64,000 nucleotides of DNA from contig CAIIXF020000001.1 in the NCBI GenBank assembly GCA_903813345.2, positions 34,691,366 through 34,755,365 on the forward strand, read 5' to 3'. This DNA is from Owenia fusiformis. Taxonomy: Eukaryota; Annelida; Polychaeta; Sabellida; Oweniidae. A program made the position numbers and the translations under genes. Positions 1 through 10,802 of this stretch are shown in pieces (position 1 is the stretch's first letter; every line of letters starts with the position of its first letter). The notes under the pieces are model-generated. The model did no database searches, had not been told where the DNA came from, and was given only the letters and a program-made list of their open reading frames with translations.

Positions 1-1149
1 ATTTTGGATTTTCAGTCTTAAAATCTAGCCTATAAAGTCTTGTCTACGCGTTTTTAGGCGAACCGTTTTGGTAGATCAATTTCGAATTTTCAGGGATGAT
101 TCTTAGTATGAAAATCCAAATTTGATTAGTTTTTTGGCATTCTGGGTAAATGTCAAGGTAGCCATTTTGGATTTTCCGTCCTAAAATCTTGTCTGTAACG
201 TCTTGACTACGCGTTTTCAGTTGAACCATTTGGTATATCAATTTCCAATTTTCAGGGATGATTCTTAGTATCAAAATCTAGAACTGATTAGTTTTTTGAC
301 ATTCTGGGTAAATGTCAAGGCAGCCATTTTGGATTTTCCATCCTAAAATCTTGTCTGTAAAGTCTTGTTTACATGTTTTCTGGTTAACTGTTTGACGGAT
401 CAATTTCAAATTTTCAGGGGTGGTTCTTATTATGAAAATCTAAATTTGATGAGTTTTTTGGCATTCTGGATAAATGTCAAGGCAGCCATTTTGGATTTTC
501 CGTCCTAAAATCTTGTCTGTAACGTCTTGACTACGCATTTTCAGGTGAACCATTTAGTATATCAATTTCCAATTTTCAGGGATGATTCTACGCGTTTTTA
601 GGTGAAACGTTTTGGTAGATCAATTTCCAATTTTCAGGGATGATTCTTAGTATGAAAATCTAAATTTGATTAGTTTTTTGGCATTCTGGATAAATGTCAA
701 GGCAGCCATTTTGGATTTTCCGTCCTAAAATCTTGTCTGTAACGTCTTGACTATGCGTTTTCAGGTGAACCATTTGGTATATCAATTTCTAATTTTCAGG
801 GATGATTCTTAGTATGAAAATCTAGAACTGATTAGTTTTTTGACATTCTGGGTAAATGTCAAGGCAGCCATTTTGGATTTTCCATCCTAAAATCTTGTCT
901 GTAAAGTCTTGTTTACATGTTTTCTGGTTAACTGTTTGACGGATCAATTTCAAATTTTCAGGGGTGGTTCTTAATATGAAAATCTAGAACTGACTAATTT
1001 TATGGCATTCTGGGTAAATTTTAAGGTGGCCATTTTGGATTTCCCGTCCTCAAATTGTGTTGGTAAAGTCTTGTCTACTCATTTTTAGGATAACCATTTG
1101 ACGGGATCATCCATTGGTGGGGACATTTTGTACACATTTGTGTTCTTGT
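1..1149 (-). repeat. Composite satellite-core element, reverse copy, cut by the window edge
   Basis: About 162-bp units repeat in tandem: the segment around 'ccattttggattttcc' recurs near 164, 325, 488, 706, 869 and 1031. One spacing is longer (218) because a unit part is duplicated. The outer end near 1127-1149 is the reverse complement of the left end (ACAAGAACACAAATGTGTAC) of the + strand copies at 48291, 53506 and 60492. No coding capacity; short ORFs here are repeat translations. Part of the same element family as those three copies. Confidence 0.85.
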
Positions 1150-1162
1150 TTTATCTGTATTT

Positions 1163-1597
1163 TCATGAGAATGATACAAATATCAGGTATAGAATATGAT
1201 AATATAGATTTTCCTTGTTTCTTGTATTATAATTGTGTCTGTTTTCAACTGTTTGGAAGAAGTTTAGAAATATTTGCTTGTAATTATCCTTGTCCTTGTT
1301 GTTGATCCATTTGAACATGAATAAATATCTTTGTTGCTTATTTATCTCAAATATGCTCAAGATTCTTAAATTTTGAAAAAGAGGTAAAGAGTGAGCCCTG
1401 AAGTCGCTATTTGTTGCAATCCTTACAAATTTTTTCTGAGAGAGATGAAGAGTATTAAGCAATGTGCAGCCTGCTCCACCCCAAATTATATTTCCATAAA
1501 TAAGATATGAATAGATCAGTGAATAATATATAAGCTTGTAGCGTTTAATAGATGTTTCACTTTGTATAAAATACCAATAGTTATTGAAATTTTCCAC
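1163..1597 (-). pseudogene. Non-LTR retrotransposon, C-terminal RT region
   Basis: The 144-residue - strand ORF contains LIYYSLIYSYLIYGNIIWG, typical of the region following the RT domain in CR1/Jockey/L2-type retrotransposons, with a LRILSIFEINKQQRYLFMFK segment after it. It is collinear with the RT and endonuclease fragments at 2150-4634. The two parts are separated by a repeat end (1598-2150), and the central RT motifs that should lie between are missing, so the copy is dead. Confidence 0.7.
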
Positions 1598-2150
1598 AGA
1601 GGAACTCTGCTCCAGAAGGGATTTTCAAGATGGCTGCTAAATTTCAAAATGGCCACCATTAACTCAAATACCCGTTGACGGATTTGGTTCAAATTCTATA
1701 TGCTGATGCCTAGAGACAAAGAAGTTCTGCTCAAGAAGATATTTTCAAGATGGCCACTGAATTTCAAAATGGCCACCATTTTTCGTAAAAAAACGTACTC
1801 ATTGATAACTCAAATACCAGTGGATGGATTTAGTTCCAATTTTATATGCTGATGTTTAGGGAAAAAGTAGATCTGCGTCAGCTGAATTTCAAAATGACTG
1901 CCATTTTTCATAAAAAAAGGTAATCTTTGATAACTCAAATACCATTGGAGGGATTTACTTCAAATTTCATGCTATGGTGCCTAGAGATAAAAAAGCTCTG
2001 CTTGAGAAGAAATTTTTAAGGTGGCTGCTATTTATCAAAATCTCCGCCATTTTTCATTAAACATGTAATCCTTGATAACTCAAGTACCAGTTGACGGATT
2101 TTGATTTTGTTCGGTGGGATTTGCTTCTCTGTGGAGTTGCTGTTTTTTTC
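1598..2150 (+). repeat. 3' part of an ATCCCATCGAAC-family element inserted in the retrotransposon
   Basis: Repeated blocks of 'aaaatggccaccatt' and 'aactcaaataccagttgacg' lead to a right end at 2109-2145 that contains GTTCGGTGGGATTTGC followed by an imperfect hairpin at 2123-2140. The same terminal arrangement is found at 16484-16501, 34173-34190 and 36706-36722. It interrupts - strand RT sequence. Confidence 0.6.
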
Positions 2151-2631
2151 TAGTTGTCTCAGGATCTGAAATAGTGTCTATGTAACATATTTTTTGAATT
2201 CTGTTAGAAAAGTAGCTTTTTACCAATTCCAGTGCTGTACCACAAATCCCATAAAATTCAAGTTTTTGAAAAAGAATATTGTGGTCAATAGTATCAACAG
2301 CTTTTGAAAAGTCAAGAAATACCCCAATAGAGAGTTCACCTTTGTCTATAGAATTTCTGATTTTTTCAACAAATGTAAGTACTGCCATAAATATTGATTT
2401 TTCTTCCTGAAAGCCAAATTGATAAAGATACATTATTTCTATTTTATTCAGAAAAGAAGTCAGTCGACAGTGCATTAATTTCTCAAGTAGTTTAGAAAAG
2501 ACTGGTAAAATCGATATAGGTCGATAATTAGTAAACAGTTGTCTGTCTTCCTTTTTATTAATGAATTGGTATTATCTTTGCAATCTTTAATTTGTCAGGA
2601 AAAATACCATTTCTTAGAGATAAATTGAAAA
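2150..2631 (-). pseudogene. Non-LTR retrotransposon RT domain fragment
   Basis: Reading on the - strand, the frame gives GIFPDKLKIAKII, then NYRPISILPVFSKLLEKL, then IGVFLDFSKAVDTIDHNIL, which are RT motifs of CR1/L2/Jockey-type elements. The usual KAFDT reads KAVDT. The YADD catalytic box is not present because the element is interrupted at about 2150. Upstream it is split by a 0.9-kb insertion (2632-3544). Confidence 0.8.
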
Positions 2632-3544
2632 TTGCTGGAATTACACCACAAAATCCGCTAAAACGTTTTAGTGGAAGGCGCTTTACAAAATCGCCATTCT
2701 GATTACACAAAAATTTCTAAAGCGTCTTAGGAATTATATTTTGGAATTACACCTGTTTTTTCTATAACGCCTTTTGTGCACTTTTAACGGTGTAGTTATG
2801 GATAATATCCAACATACATGTATGTGTATACATCTCCTGTAAATGTATTCTTTTTGCATCTAAGACAAAACTGATCTTCCATAATTTGATTAAAAATGTT
2901 TGACATTGCATAATTTTTATTTATCTTTTATCAATTATGAGAAAACATAATAAAAAGTAAAAGAAAAATATGTACATATTCTCTGAAGATAACACTTGAT
3001 TTCGTTGTGACCTGGCGACCATCATCCATTTTTCAATTTAGATATAGCCAGATAGCAGTGTGACCGGATGTCTCATCATGTATCAAATGTTTTTATTATT
3101 TTTGAAGATCAACTCATCCTTTGGTCGGCATAAGCACATCTTGAAAAGATCTTGGCAAAAACTCCATAGACGAGCGGCAAGACAGGCTTATTTCATGAGA
3201 GAAGTGCAGGAACGCACAAGCAGAATGAAAATGCTTTTGGGGCTCTTTCACTTGCTTGGAATGACTGGAAAAGAACGTACGACATGGGAATATGAAAGAT
3301 CGAGGCACTTTTTGAAATGAGGTCTTATTTTGTTTAGGGCAAATGTTAAAAACTAGTAAAAACCCGGGTAAGGCGTCTTACAAAAACTGATCAGTATTAC
3401 ACTGCACACTTAAAGCGCCTAAAGACTTATGCCGTTTACTAGTGACAAGGGTTCTTGGAGAACCGCAATCGTGATTACACCTAATTCTTAAACCTGGTTA
3501 AAACCGAAGAAGCTTTTGTAAAACGCCATGTTTAATTCCAGCAA
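2632..3544. mobile_element. MITE-like insertion in the RT, 12-bp TIR
   Basis: A perfect 12-bp inverted repeat (TTGCTGGAATTA at 2632-2643, TAATTCCAGCAA at 3533-3544) bounds 0.9 kb of unrelated sequence. The RT reading on either side (PLLHIC upstream, IFNLSLRNGIFP downstream) is continuous apart from this insert. The terminal sequence is palindromic with the target, so the target duplication cannot be resolved by eye. An 86-residue ORF inside (3060-3320) is not recognised. Confidence 0.65.
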
Positions 3545-4634
3545 ATGTGTAATAATGGTACTTGGAATGCCTTACCACAATGCTTAATTATGGAAGGTTT
3601 GAAATCATCAAAACCGGCCGCAGAGTTTTTCAATCTTGATATTTCCATGTCTAATTCTTTGGAGTCGATAGGATTCAAAAATAAAGTCAACGCTTGTCTT
3701 CCAATATTACTCATGTAGTCTAAAGGACTTTTGTTAGAAGTAAAAGGTAAAGGTTGAATTTGTGCTGCTAGGGTCTCACCTACCCTTGAAAAGAAAGAAT
3801 TGAACTGATTGGCAATGTCAAGTTTATTTGTTATTTCAGTATTATCTGAAAGGTAATAAGATTATTTTCAGAGTATTTCCTAATTGATTTCTTAAAGGTA
3901 GCAAATGTTGAGAAGTGATCTGAGACGTCATTGAAAATTAATCCATATAAACCATTTTTAGAATCATTTGTAAAAATGTTGTCAATTAAAGTTGCTGTAC
4001 TTAAAGTAACCCTGGTTGCTTTATAAATAAGTGGTATTAAGTTATAAGATGTCATGATGTTGTAAAAGTTTTCAGTTGGTTCATGCTGATTAGTCTTGAA
4101 TAAGTCAATATTAAAATCGCCTATTATGTAGATTGTTTTGTTTTCTCTTGAGATATTATTTAAATATACTTCTAAACCATTGTTAAATTCATCAATATCA
4201 ACATTCGGAGGCTTATATATGCAAGTTAAGAGAATGTTTTTACCATTGTTTACAATTACCTCAATTGTTAGTACATCACAGCCGAATTATTAAATTGAAG
4301 ATGATATAGAAACCAACACCACCCTTGTTGATCTTGATTTAAAATAGCCATTAAAATTCTTTAGTTTGGAATATTGTAATTCTTGATCCTCATAGAGCCA
4401 TGTCTTAGAAAGGCCTACAATTGATACTCCCTTATCAAGTGATGACAATAAATTGACTAATTTCCATTGATTTGATGGCAGGCTTCGCATATTACAATGT
4501 ACCATAGCCATATCAACACTGTTTGTTGCATTCAAATTATTATTAAGTTCAGTTAAAGTGACATATTCGCTCTTTGCCATAATTTCATTGGTTATCACAT
4601 CAAATCCAGGAGCATCAATCATTTCCTCTCGCAT
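3545..4634 (-). pseudogene. Non-LTR retrotransposon endonuclease and N-terminal RT
   Basis: The - strand carries VDMAMVHCNMRSLPSNQWK and VSIVGLSKTWLYEDQE (apurinic-type endonuclease, residues around the start of the domain), then IIGDFNIDLF, IDNIFTNDSKNG and NDVSDHF, then the linker into RT (ISRLKNSAAGFDDFKPSIIK). Several frame changes and stops separate these blocks. Together with 1163-2631 this is one inactive CR1/L2-like copy on the - strand, about 3.5 kb long including insertions. Confidence 0.8.
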
Positions 4635-5580
4635 TTCAAGTGGGTTAAAAAGTTTGTTATCAAAATGTATAAGTAAATTGCCATTTGGAGTTGTTTCCGA
4701 TAAGATAAAGTATCAGATAATAAACTATTAATAATTGATAGTACGTCCATCTTGAAAATGTGTGATGTTGAATCCTGGGCAGTAGCTTTATTATAGCCAA
4801 TGTACGAGGTAGAAGCTTACTTATGAATTAGTGAAATATTGAACATATTTAGGTACATGTATCAGTGGTCTCCCCGACATTAAAGCAAATAGACGCAGCA
4901 CCCGCCTGAGATTTTGAAAACAACGCTTATACCCACCTCAAAATCCATTTGCACCCACTTGAAAATGAGAAAGAAATCTGAAAAATTGGCATATTTTGAC
5001 CAATTTTGGTCTAAATTATGAAAAAGAGAATTTTGCACATACTTGAGAAAAAATCCTGGGGAGATCACTGTGTTAATAACATAGTTTATGTTGCAGCTTG
5101 TGTGTAACTCATAAGTTAAACAAAATAAGACTATGCAATGATTGTAGGCTGTATTACAGCCTTTACTACTGTAATTAACAGTATACCATAATTAATAAAT
5201 ACCAAAAATCAAAATTCTTCAAAATTGAAATAAAATTGATAAATTAGAGTAAAGATCTTGCAAATGCAAGATGTTGCTTACTATGCAATAAATCATTGTA
5301 TAATATGCTAGCATTTGTGATCAGCTTAAATGAATTCAATTAAATGAATAATACCATAATTGTTCAGTATATGGAATATGGCATCATAATAATTTTAGGT
5401 CATCTTTAAATCTTGAATGCAGTCTAGGAACCATTATTCAAAATCAACTTGTTTTTAACGCACAGGTTCAGAATATCCAAGATCCTCTACAGGGTGCATA
5501 TAAGGAAAAAGCCGTACAATTGATAACATATTTTTACTACAAACATTAATTAACAAATCTAAACTGTTTAAAAAACCTAT
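4635..5580. other. AT-rich stretch without recognised gene
   Basis: No ORF with family motifs and no clear repeat boundary was seen. The first 150 bases may still belong to the 5' region of the retrotransposon on the - strand. Confidence 0.5.
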
Positions 5581-5589
5581 GTTTACATA

Positions 5590-5984
5590 AATGGTTGATT
5601 TCAAAAAGGCATTTGACTATATAGATCGATCAGTCTTGCTATACAAACTCAGTAAAAGTGGCATAAGTCCTCATACTAAAATGTATAAAATCATTGACAA
5701 TATGTATTCCTAATCTCAATCTTGTCTAAAGTTTTATATACTGATATATATATTTTAATACTGATATAGGGGTTTTGCAAGGGAGTGTGCTTAGTACTTT
5801 TTTATTCAATCATTTCATCGATGATCTGACTTTACAATTACCAGCACTCTGTGGTGTTATTTTAAACGATAAAAGGTTAGATCATCTTCTATGGGCGGGT
5901 GACCTCGTATTGATCTCAGAATCCAGTGATGGATTGCAGCTATTACTTGACACACTTTTTCTTTTTGTAAGACTAACAGGTTAA
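5590..5984 (+). pseudogene. RT fragment of a second non-LTR retrotransposon
   Basis: The + strand gives MVDFKKAFDYIDRSVLLYKL, a stop-broken middle, then GVLQGSVLSTFLFNHFIDDL and LLWAGDLVLISESSDGLQ. These are RT motifs 4 to 5. The catalytic tetrad that should read YADD is WAGD, so it could not be active. Orientation is opposite to the 1.2-4.6 kb copy. Confidence 0.75.
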
Positions 5985-6210
5985 TTGTCAACACAATGAA
6001 AACTAAAGCATTTATCTTCAACACTTGGATTTACAAAGTGAAAATTTATTTGTCAATCTTATTTCTCGTAAAAATGTAACCTTGCAAAGACATATTGGCA
6101 AATTCATTTACCATTCATTTAAGAATTTAGCATGGTCATAATGCATTGTGTGTGCACCACACTATGATTGTTACCTTATATATTTTTATATATTTTTTGT
6201 ATTTTTATTA

Positions 6211-6600
6211 GCTCACATGGTGAGCTTTTGCAATCACTCACTTGTCCGTCGGTCTGTCTGTCCGTTCGTCTGTCTCTCCGTCCGTCAACAATAGTGGCAT
6301 GTTTTAAAACCTCTGTTGATAGGATTCCTGTTTTAAGTTATTTCTGTTCAACATCAATACAGAAAACTCCCCTATGACTCCTGGTTCAAAAGCTCGCCTA
6401 TTTTCAAAATGGTCACCATTTTTGTCTCAAGAAATTCAATTTTGACCCATTTCCTAGCTTTACAAATAATTTCAGGTGTCCTACATTGTAAAAATCCATG
6501 TCAATGTAAAGAGTAGATATATGAAATAATTTTGTTACAAAAAATCAGCAAAAAATTATATCCATTTTTTTATTTTCTGCCATTTTAGTTAAAGCAGATA
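6211..6600 (+). mobile_element. Hairpin-ended element family, 5' end fragment
   Basis: The left end is the 15-base hairpin GCTCACATGGTGAGC, followed by a CCGT-type tract (6243-6290) and a segment shared with the reverse copies at 45314-46500 and 50621-52971 (GTTTTAAAACCTCTGTTGATAGGATTCC region). The right end is missing or diverged. Confidence 0.7.
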
Positions 6601-6789
6601 TGAAATGGTATTTTTAACCTAAAGGAATCAATATAATTTTTTGATAAATGTATTTGGACATGTTTTATATTAGGGGTGTCAGCTTAGCAATGTTTTATTT
6701 GGCTTTACATTTAGGGGTGTCAGGTCGGCAAACTTTTATTCGGCAATAGCAATTTTAATCCAATTCGAAAATAAAGCACCCGGATTTAA

Positions 6790-8010
6790 TACATGTTATA
6801 CAGTATACCATCTTTGACCCTGGAGGCTATACCCAACGTAGAGTCTGGAGGCTATATCATCCTAGACTCTTGGAGGCTGTATCCATTGTAGACTATGGAG
6901 CTACTCTTGGAGACTATACCATCTCAGACTCTTGTAGGCTGTACTATCTTAGACTCTTGGAGGCTGTACCTACCTTTGACTCCTGACTTTCATAGAAATC
7001 ATAGACTATTGTGGCTGTACTATCTTTGGATCTAGAGGCTGAATCCAAATTATATACTCTGAAGCTATACCATATTAGTCTCTGGAGGCTGAATTCATAT
7101 TATACTCTGGAGGTTGTACCGTATTAGACTCTGTAGGCTGTATCAATTTTAGATTATAGAGGCTGGGCCATCTTAGATTCTTGGAATTTAAGGTTGTAGC
7201 CATCATAGAAGTAGATGTACCCATTAAACTCTTGAGGCCATATTAGACTCTAATTGTTAATATTAGTCGTAGACTATACCATTTTCAACTTTGGAGGCTG
7301 AACCATCTTAGGCTCTGAAGGCTGTGCCGTCTTAGACTCTGGAAACTGATCCCATGTTATATTGAGAGGCTGTACAATCTAAGGGTCAGAGGCTCTACAT
7401 CTTAGATTCGTGGAGGCTGTACTTATCCTAGGCTCTGAATGCTATAGCAATCAAATGATCTGAAGGATCTACCATCTTGGACTCTGGAGACTGATCCCAT
7501 GTTATATCTGGAAGCTGTACGATCTTAGACTCGTGAAGACTGTACCTATCTTAGCTTCTGGATGCTATAGCAATCATGGCCTCTGAAGACTGTATCATCT
7601 TAGACTCTGGAGACTGATCCCATGTTATATCTGGAGCTGTACCATCTTAGACTCATGGAGGCTGTACCATCTTAAGACTCATGGAGGCTGTACCCATCCT
7701 AGGCTCTGAATGCTATAGCAATCATAGCCTCTGAAAGCTGTACCATCTTATACTCTGGAGGGTCTGGAGGCAGTTCCATCTTAGACTTATAGAGGCTGTA
7801 CCCATTCTAGGCTCTGACTGCTATAGCAATCTGATTTTGAATGTTGTAGTATCTTGGACTCTGGATGATGAATACATATTACACTCTAGAGGCTGTATCA
7901 TATTAGATTCTTGAGACTGCACTAATCTTATACTCTGGAGGCTGTACCATCAATATACTCTGGAGGCTGAACCAACTTAGGCTCTACTGTACTATTCTAT
8001 GGTCTCAGGT
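6790..8010. repeat. Degenerate minisatellite, unit about 24-30 bp
   Basis: Diverged copies of GAGGCTGTACCATCTTAGAC and CTCTGGAGGCTG fill the segment, with some longer higher-order units (for example 7340-7500, 7500-7640 and 7640-7790 share GACTGATCCCATGTTATATC). Not coding in any frame. Confidence 0.8.
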
Positions 8011-8444
8011 TCTACCATATTAGGCCATTAGATGATATGTTCTTGGTATTTAAGCACACCACACACGCTGGGGGTTGAATCATATTCCATGTTATAAAAT
8101 AAGTGTTTTCAGAACATATGCACTACACTACACTATTTGGGTTTATAATGTTACTATAATGTTACTATGGCAACCCCTTGACCAATCATGTACAGACTTA
8201 CCATATTAAAGAATAACATCAGTATCCATGAGCTCTATAAATATAACTGTGACTGATTTTGAAAAAATAACTGTTCTAGGAAATTATCACTGAAAAGTGC
8301 CACGCCCACTTTTGAGTAGATAAAGAGGTAGTCACCTAATAGAGTAGAGTCTAGAGTCAAAGATACCATATAATTCATCATATTTATCATGTTATCTTAT
8401 TAAACACTCCCCAAATATGTTTTAGGGTAATATAATGTTCATTT

Positions 8445-8906
8445 TCAAATGATTTGAAGAGAAATGGCAACATCTGTTATTATAAGAAGCTTAGGATTTA
8501 CCTGAAATATTAAAGATTTTGAGCAATTAAATTGTGTTGTTATGATAACCAATGGACCAATTAATGTCAAAATTGTCATGACAACTGAGTTAATGTTATG
8601 CTGCATATTAACCAAGTCACCAAATGTTGGTGCACGATTTGGATCTTCAGAGGGCATGTTAATGACAGGTTGTATATTAGGCTGCGGCCCCGGCTGCGGC
8701 GGTTGTACAGTGTTAACAAGCTGATTAGACAAGCTCATTTGCTGGATAGTTGTAGAGGAGGTAATATTGGGATTGATATGACTGATATTCTGAGGGGGTG
8801 GACCTCTAAACACAATGTGACCAGGCCCACTATCTACTATCAATACAGGACAGGTATTGATGGAACTAACGTGGGGGCCCTTAAGTTGAAAGGCATTCCA
8901 CCCTGA
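8445..8906 (-). CDS. Unidentified exon-like ORF, Pro-rich with hydrophobic C-terminus
   Basis: On the - strand an open frame runs from the repeat border near 8926 to a good donor at 8505-8500 (LIFQ then GTAAAT). It contains SSGWNAFQLKGPHVSS, then VLIVDSGPGHIVFRGPPPQ, a Ser/Thr/Gln/Pro-rich linker with PPQPGPQPNIQP, and a hydrophobic stretch NINSVVMTILTLIGPLVIIT that could span a membrane. I do not recognise the family. The upstream side is interrupted by the element starting at 8928, so the exon may be broken. Non-repetitive composition in the middle of repeats is the main argument that it is real. It could also be a gene remnant or an unusual transposon product. Confidence 0.3.
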   Translation of the reverse strand, partial: SGWNAFQLKGPHVSSINTCPVLIVDSGPGHIVFRGPPPQNISHINPNITSSTTIQQMSLSNQLVNTVQPPQPGPQPNIQPVINMPSEDPNRAPTFGDLVNMQHNINSVVMTILTLIGPLVIITTQFNCSKSLIFQVNPKLLIITDVAISLQII

Positions 8907-8927
8907 ACTGGTGTACTTGTTATTATT

Positions 8928-10565
8928 ATCCCATCGAACGAAGTTCGGAGGGATATAGGGAACGCCTCCGTCTGTCCGTCCGTCCGTCGGTCCGTCCGTC
9001 CGTCCGTCCGTCCGTACGTACGTATGTCCGTCTGTATCTATATATTACAAGATGTCCGTCCGTCCGTCCAGGCAATAACTCAAATACCGTTGGCCCGATT
9101 TTGTTCATATTTTGTACACATATACCCTATGGGGGTAGAAGTTCTGCTCAAAAGCTGATTTTCAAAATGGCCGCTCATTTCAAAATGGCAGCCATTTTAG
9201 TGCCGATTTTAAAGTAATTTAGGTGCAATATGTAAAACTGTAATAGCAATATGTTTTAAATGTAAAATAATTATAAAGGATTATTAATAAAGCTACAAAT
9301 GTAGATATAAAAGCACATGGCAGCCATCTTGAAAAATGGCGGCCTTTACTCGTTGTTTTACGATTTTTGCTGTAACTCGAAAAGTAGTGGAGCGATTTTG
9401 TTCATATTTGATATGTGAATACTATAAACATGGCACACTGTCTAAAGACACTTTTGGTAGAAGGCGGCCATTTTGAAAAATGGCCACCATGTTAACGTGT
9501 TTTACTATAACTAGAAAAGTAGTGGAGCTATTTTGTTCATATTTGGTATGTGAATACTATAAGCATGGCACACTGTCCTATGACACTTTTGGTAGAAGGC
9601 AGCCATTTTGAAATTTTTTTTGAAAAATGGCCGCCATTTTAACGTATTTTACTATATCTCGAAAAGTAGTGAAGGGATTTTGTTCATATTTGGTATGTGA
9701 ATACTATAAGCATGGCACCCTGTCTAATGACACTTTTGGTAGAAGGTGGCCATTTTGAAAAATGGCTGCCATTTTAACGTATTTTACTATAACTCGAAAA
9801 GTAGTGGAGCCATTTTGTTTATATTTGGTATGTGAATACTAAAAGCATGGCACACTGTCTAATGACACTTTTAGTAGAAGGTGGCCATTTTGAAAAATGG
9901 CCCCATTTTAACGTATTTTACTATAACTTGAAAAGTAGTTCAGCGATTTTGTTCATATTTGGTATGTTTCATTTTTTTATATGTGAATACTATAAGCATG
10001 GCACACTGTCTAATGACACTTTGGGTAGTAGGTGGCCATTTTGAAAAATAGCCACCCTTTTTCACGTTTTTTACTATAACTTGAAAAGTAGTGAAGCGAT
10101 TTTGTTCATATTTGATATGTGAATACTCATGAGCCTTGCACACTGTCTCATGACACTTCGGATAGAAGGCGGCCATTTTAAAAAATGGCTGTCATTTTTA
10201 CACTTTTTACTATAACTCGAAAAGTAGTGGAGCGATTTTTTGTTCATATTTGATATGTGAATACTCTAAGCATGGCACATTGTCTAATAAAACTTTGGGG
10301 AGTAGTCGGCCATTTTGAAAAATGGCCACCATTTTTATGTGTGTTATTTTACAAGTACATGTGTGCGATTTTTCAAAAATTTTATAGGTGGCTACTTAAA
10401 AGCATATTATTTCTTCTGATGACAACTTGGCTAGTGAGCAACCATTTTGAAAATGGTGGCCTTTCTGGTGTGTTGTTTTATGATATTTGCTATATATTTC
10501 GTTTGTAAAAATGCCAGCCATTTCTGTTCGATGGGATTCTGGTTGTGCCTAGACCAGGATTTCTT
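8928..10565 (+). mobile_element. ATCCCATCGAAC-family element with tandem core, copy 1
   Basis: Short terminal inverted repeats ATCCCATCGAAC (8928-8939) and GTTCGATGGGAT (10526-10537). Order: left end with AACGAAGTTCGGAGGGATAT, a CCGT tract (8963-9020), a unique stretch, then about seven tandem units of 135-157 bp (GAAAAGTAGTGGAGCGATTT recurs near 9369, 9504, 9660, 9795, 9931, 10082 and 10217), and a 3' hairpin CTGGT...ACCAG at 10539-10557. No protein encoded. The layout resembles bivalve pearl-type/Helentron-derived non-coding elements; that assignment is inference. Confidence 0.8.
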
Positions 10566-10636
10566 GTAATAAAACCCAAAATCAGTTACTCCTTATAGTA
10601 AAAAATAATCTTACAACATAATCAATGATATTTCAG

Positions 10637-10802
10637 ATGAGGGCATTGATACTCGTATACATGGCATCAAGATAAAGTCCAGTAAGGAAAGGGAGATGGG
10701 ACTGAGCAAAGACCTGTTTACTAAAGATAGTCTTATACGCTACCCACGTCTAGATGGGAAGACCCCTGAGGCCCTCTATAGGAGATCCTTACTACTTCAA
10801 AG
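10637..10802 (+). CDS. HECTD4: HECTD4-like exon (first visible)
   Basis: Acceptor tttcag, donor AG|GTAC. Encodes the segment with [17 protein letters not shown] and [15 protein letters not shown], before the HECT domain. Starts in codon position 2, so an upstream exon ending in phase 1 must exist outside or left of here; none was found between 1 and 10636. Confidence 0.85.
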
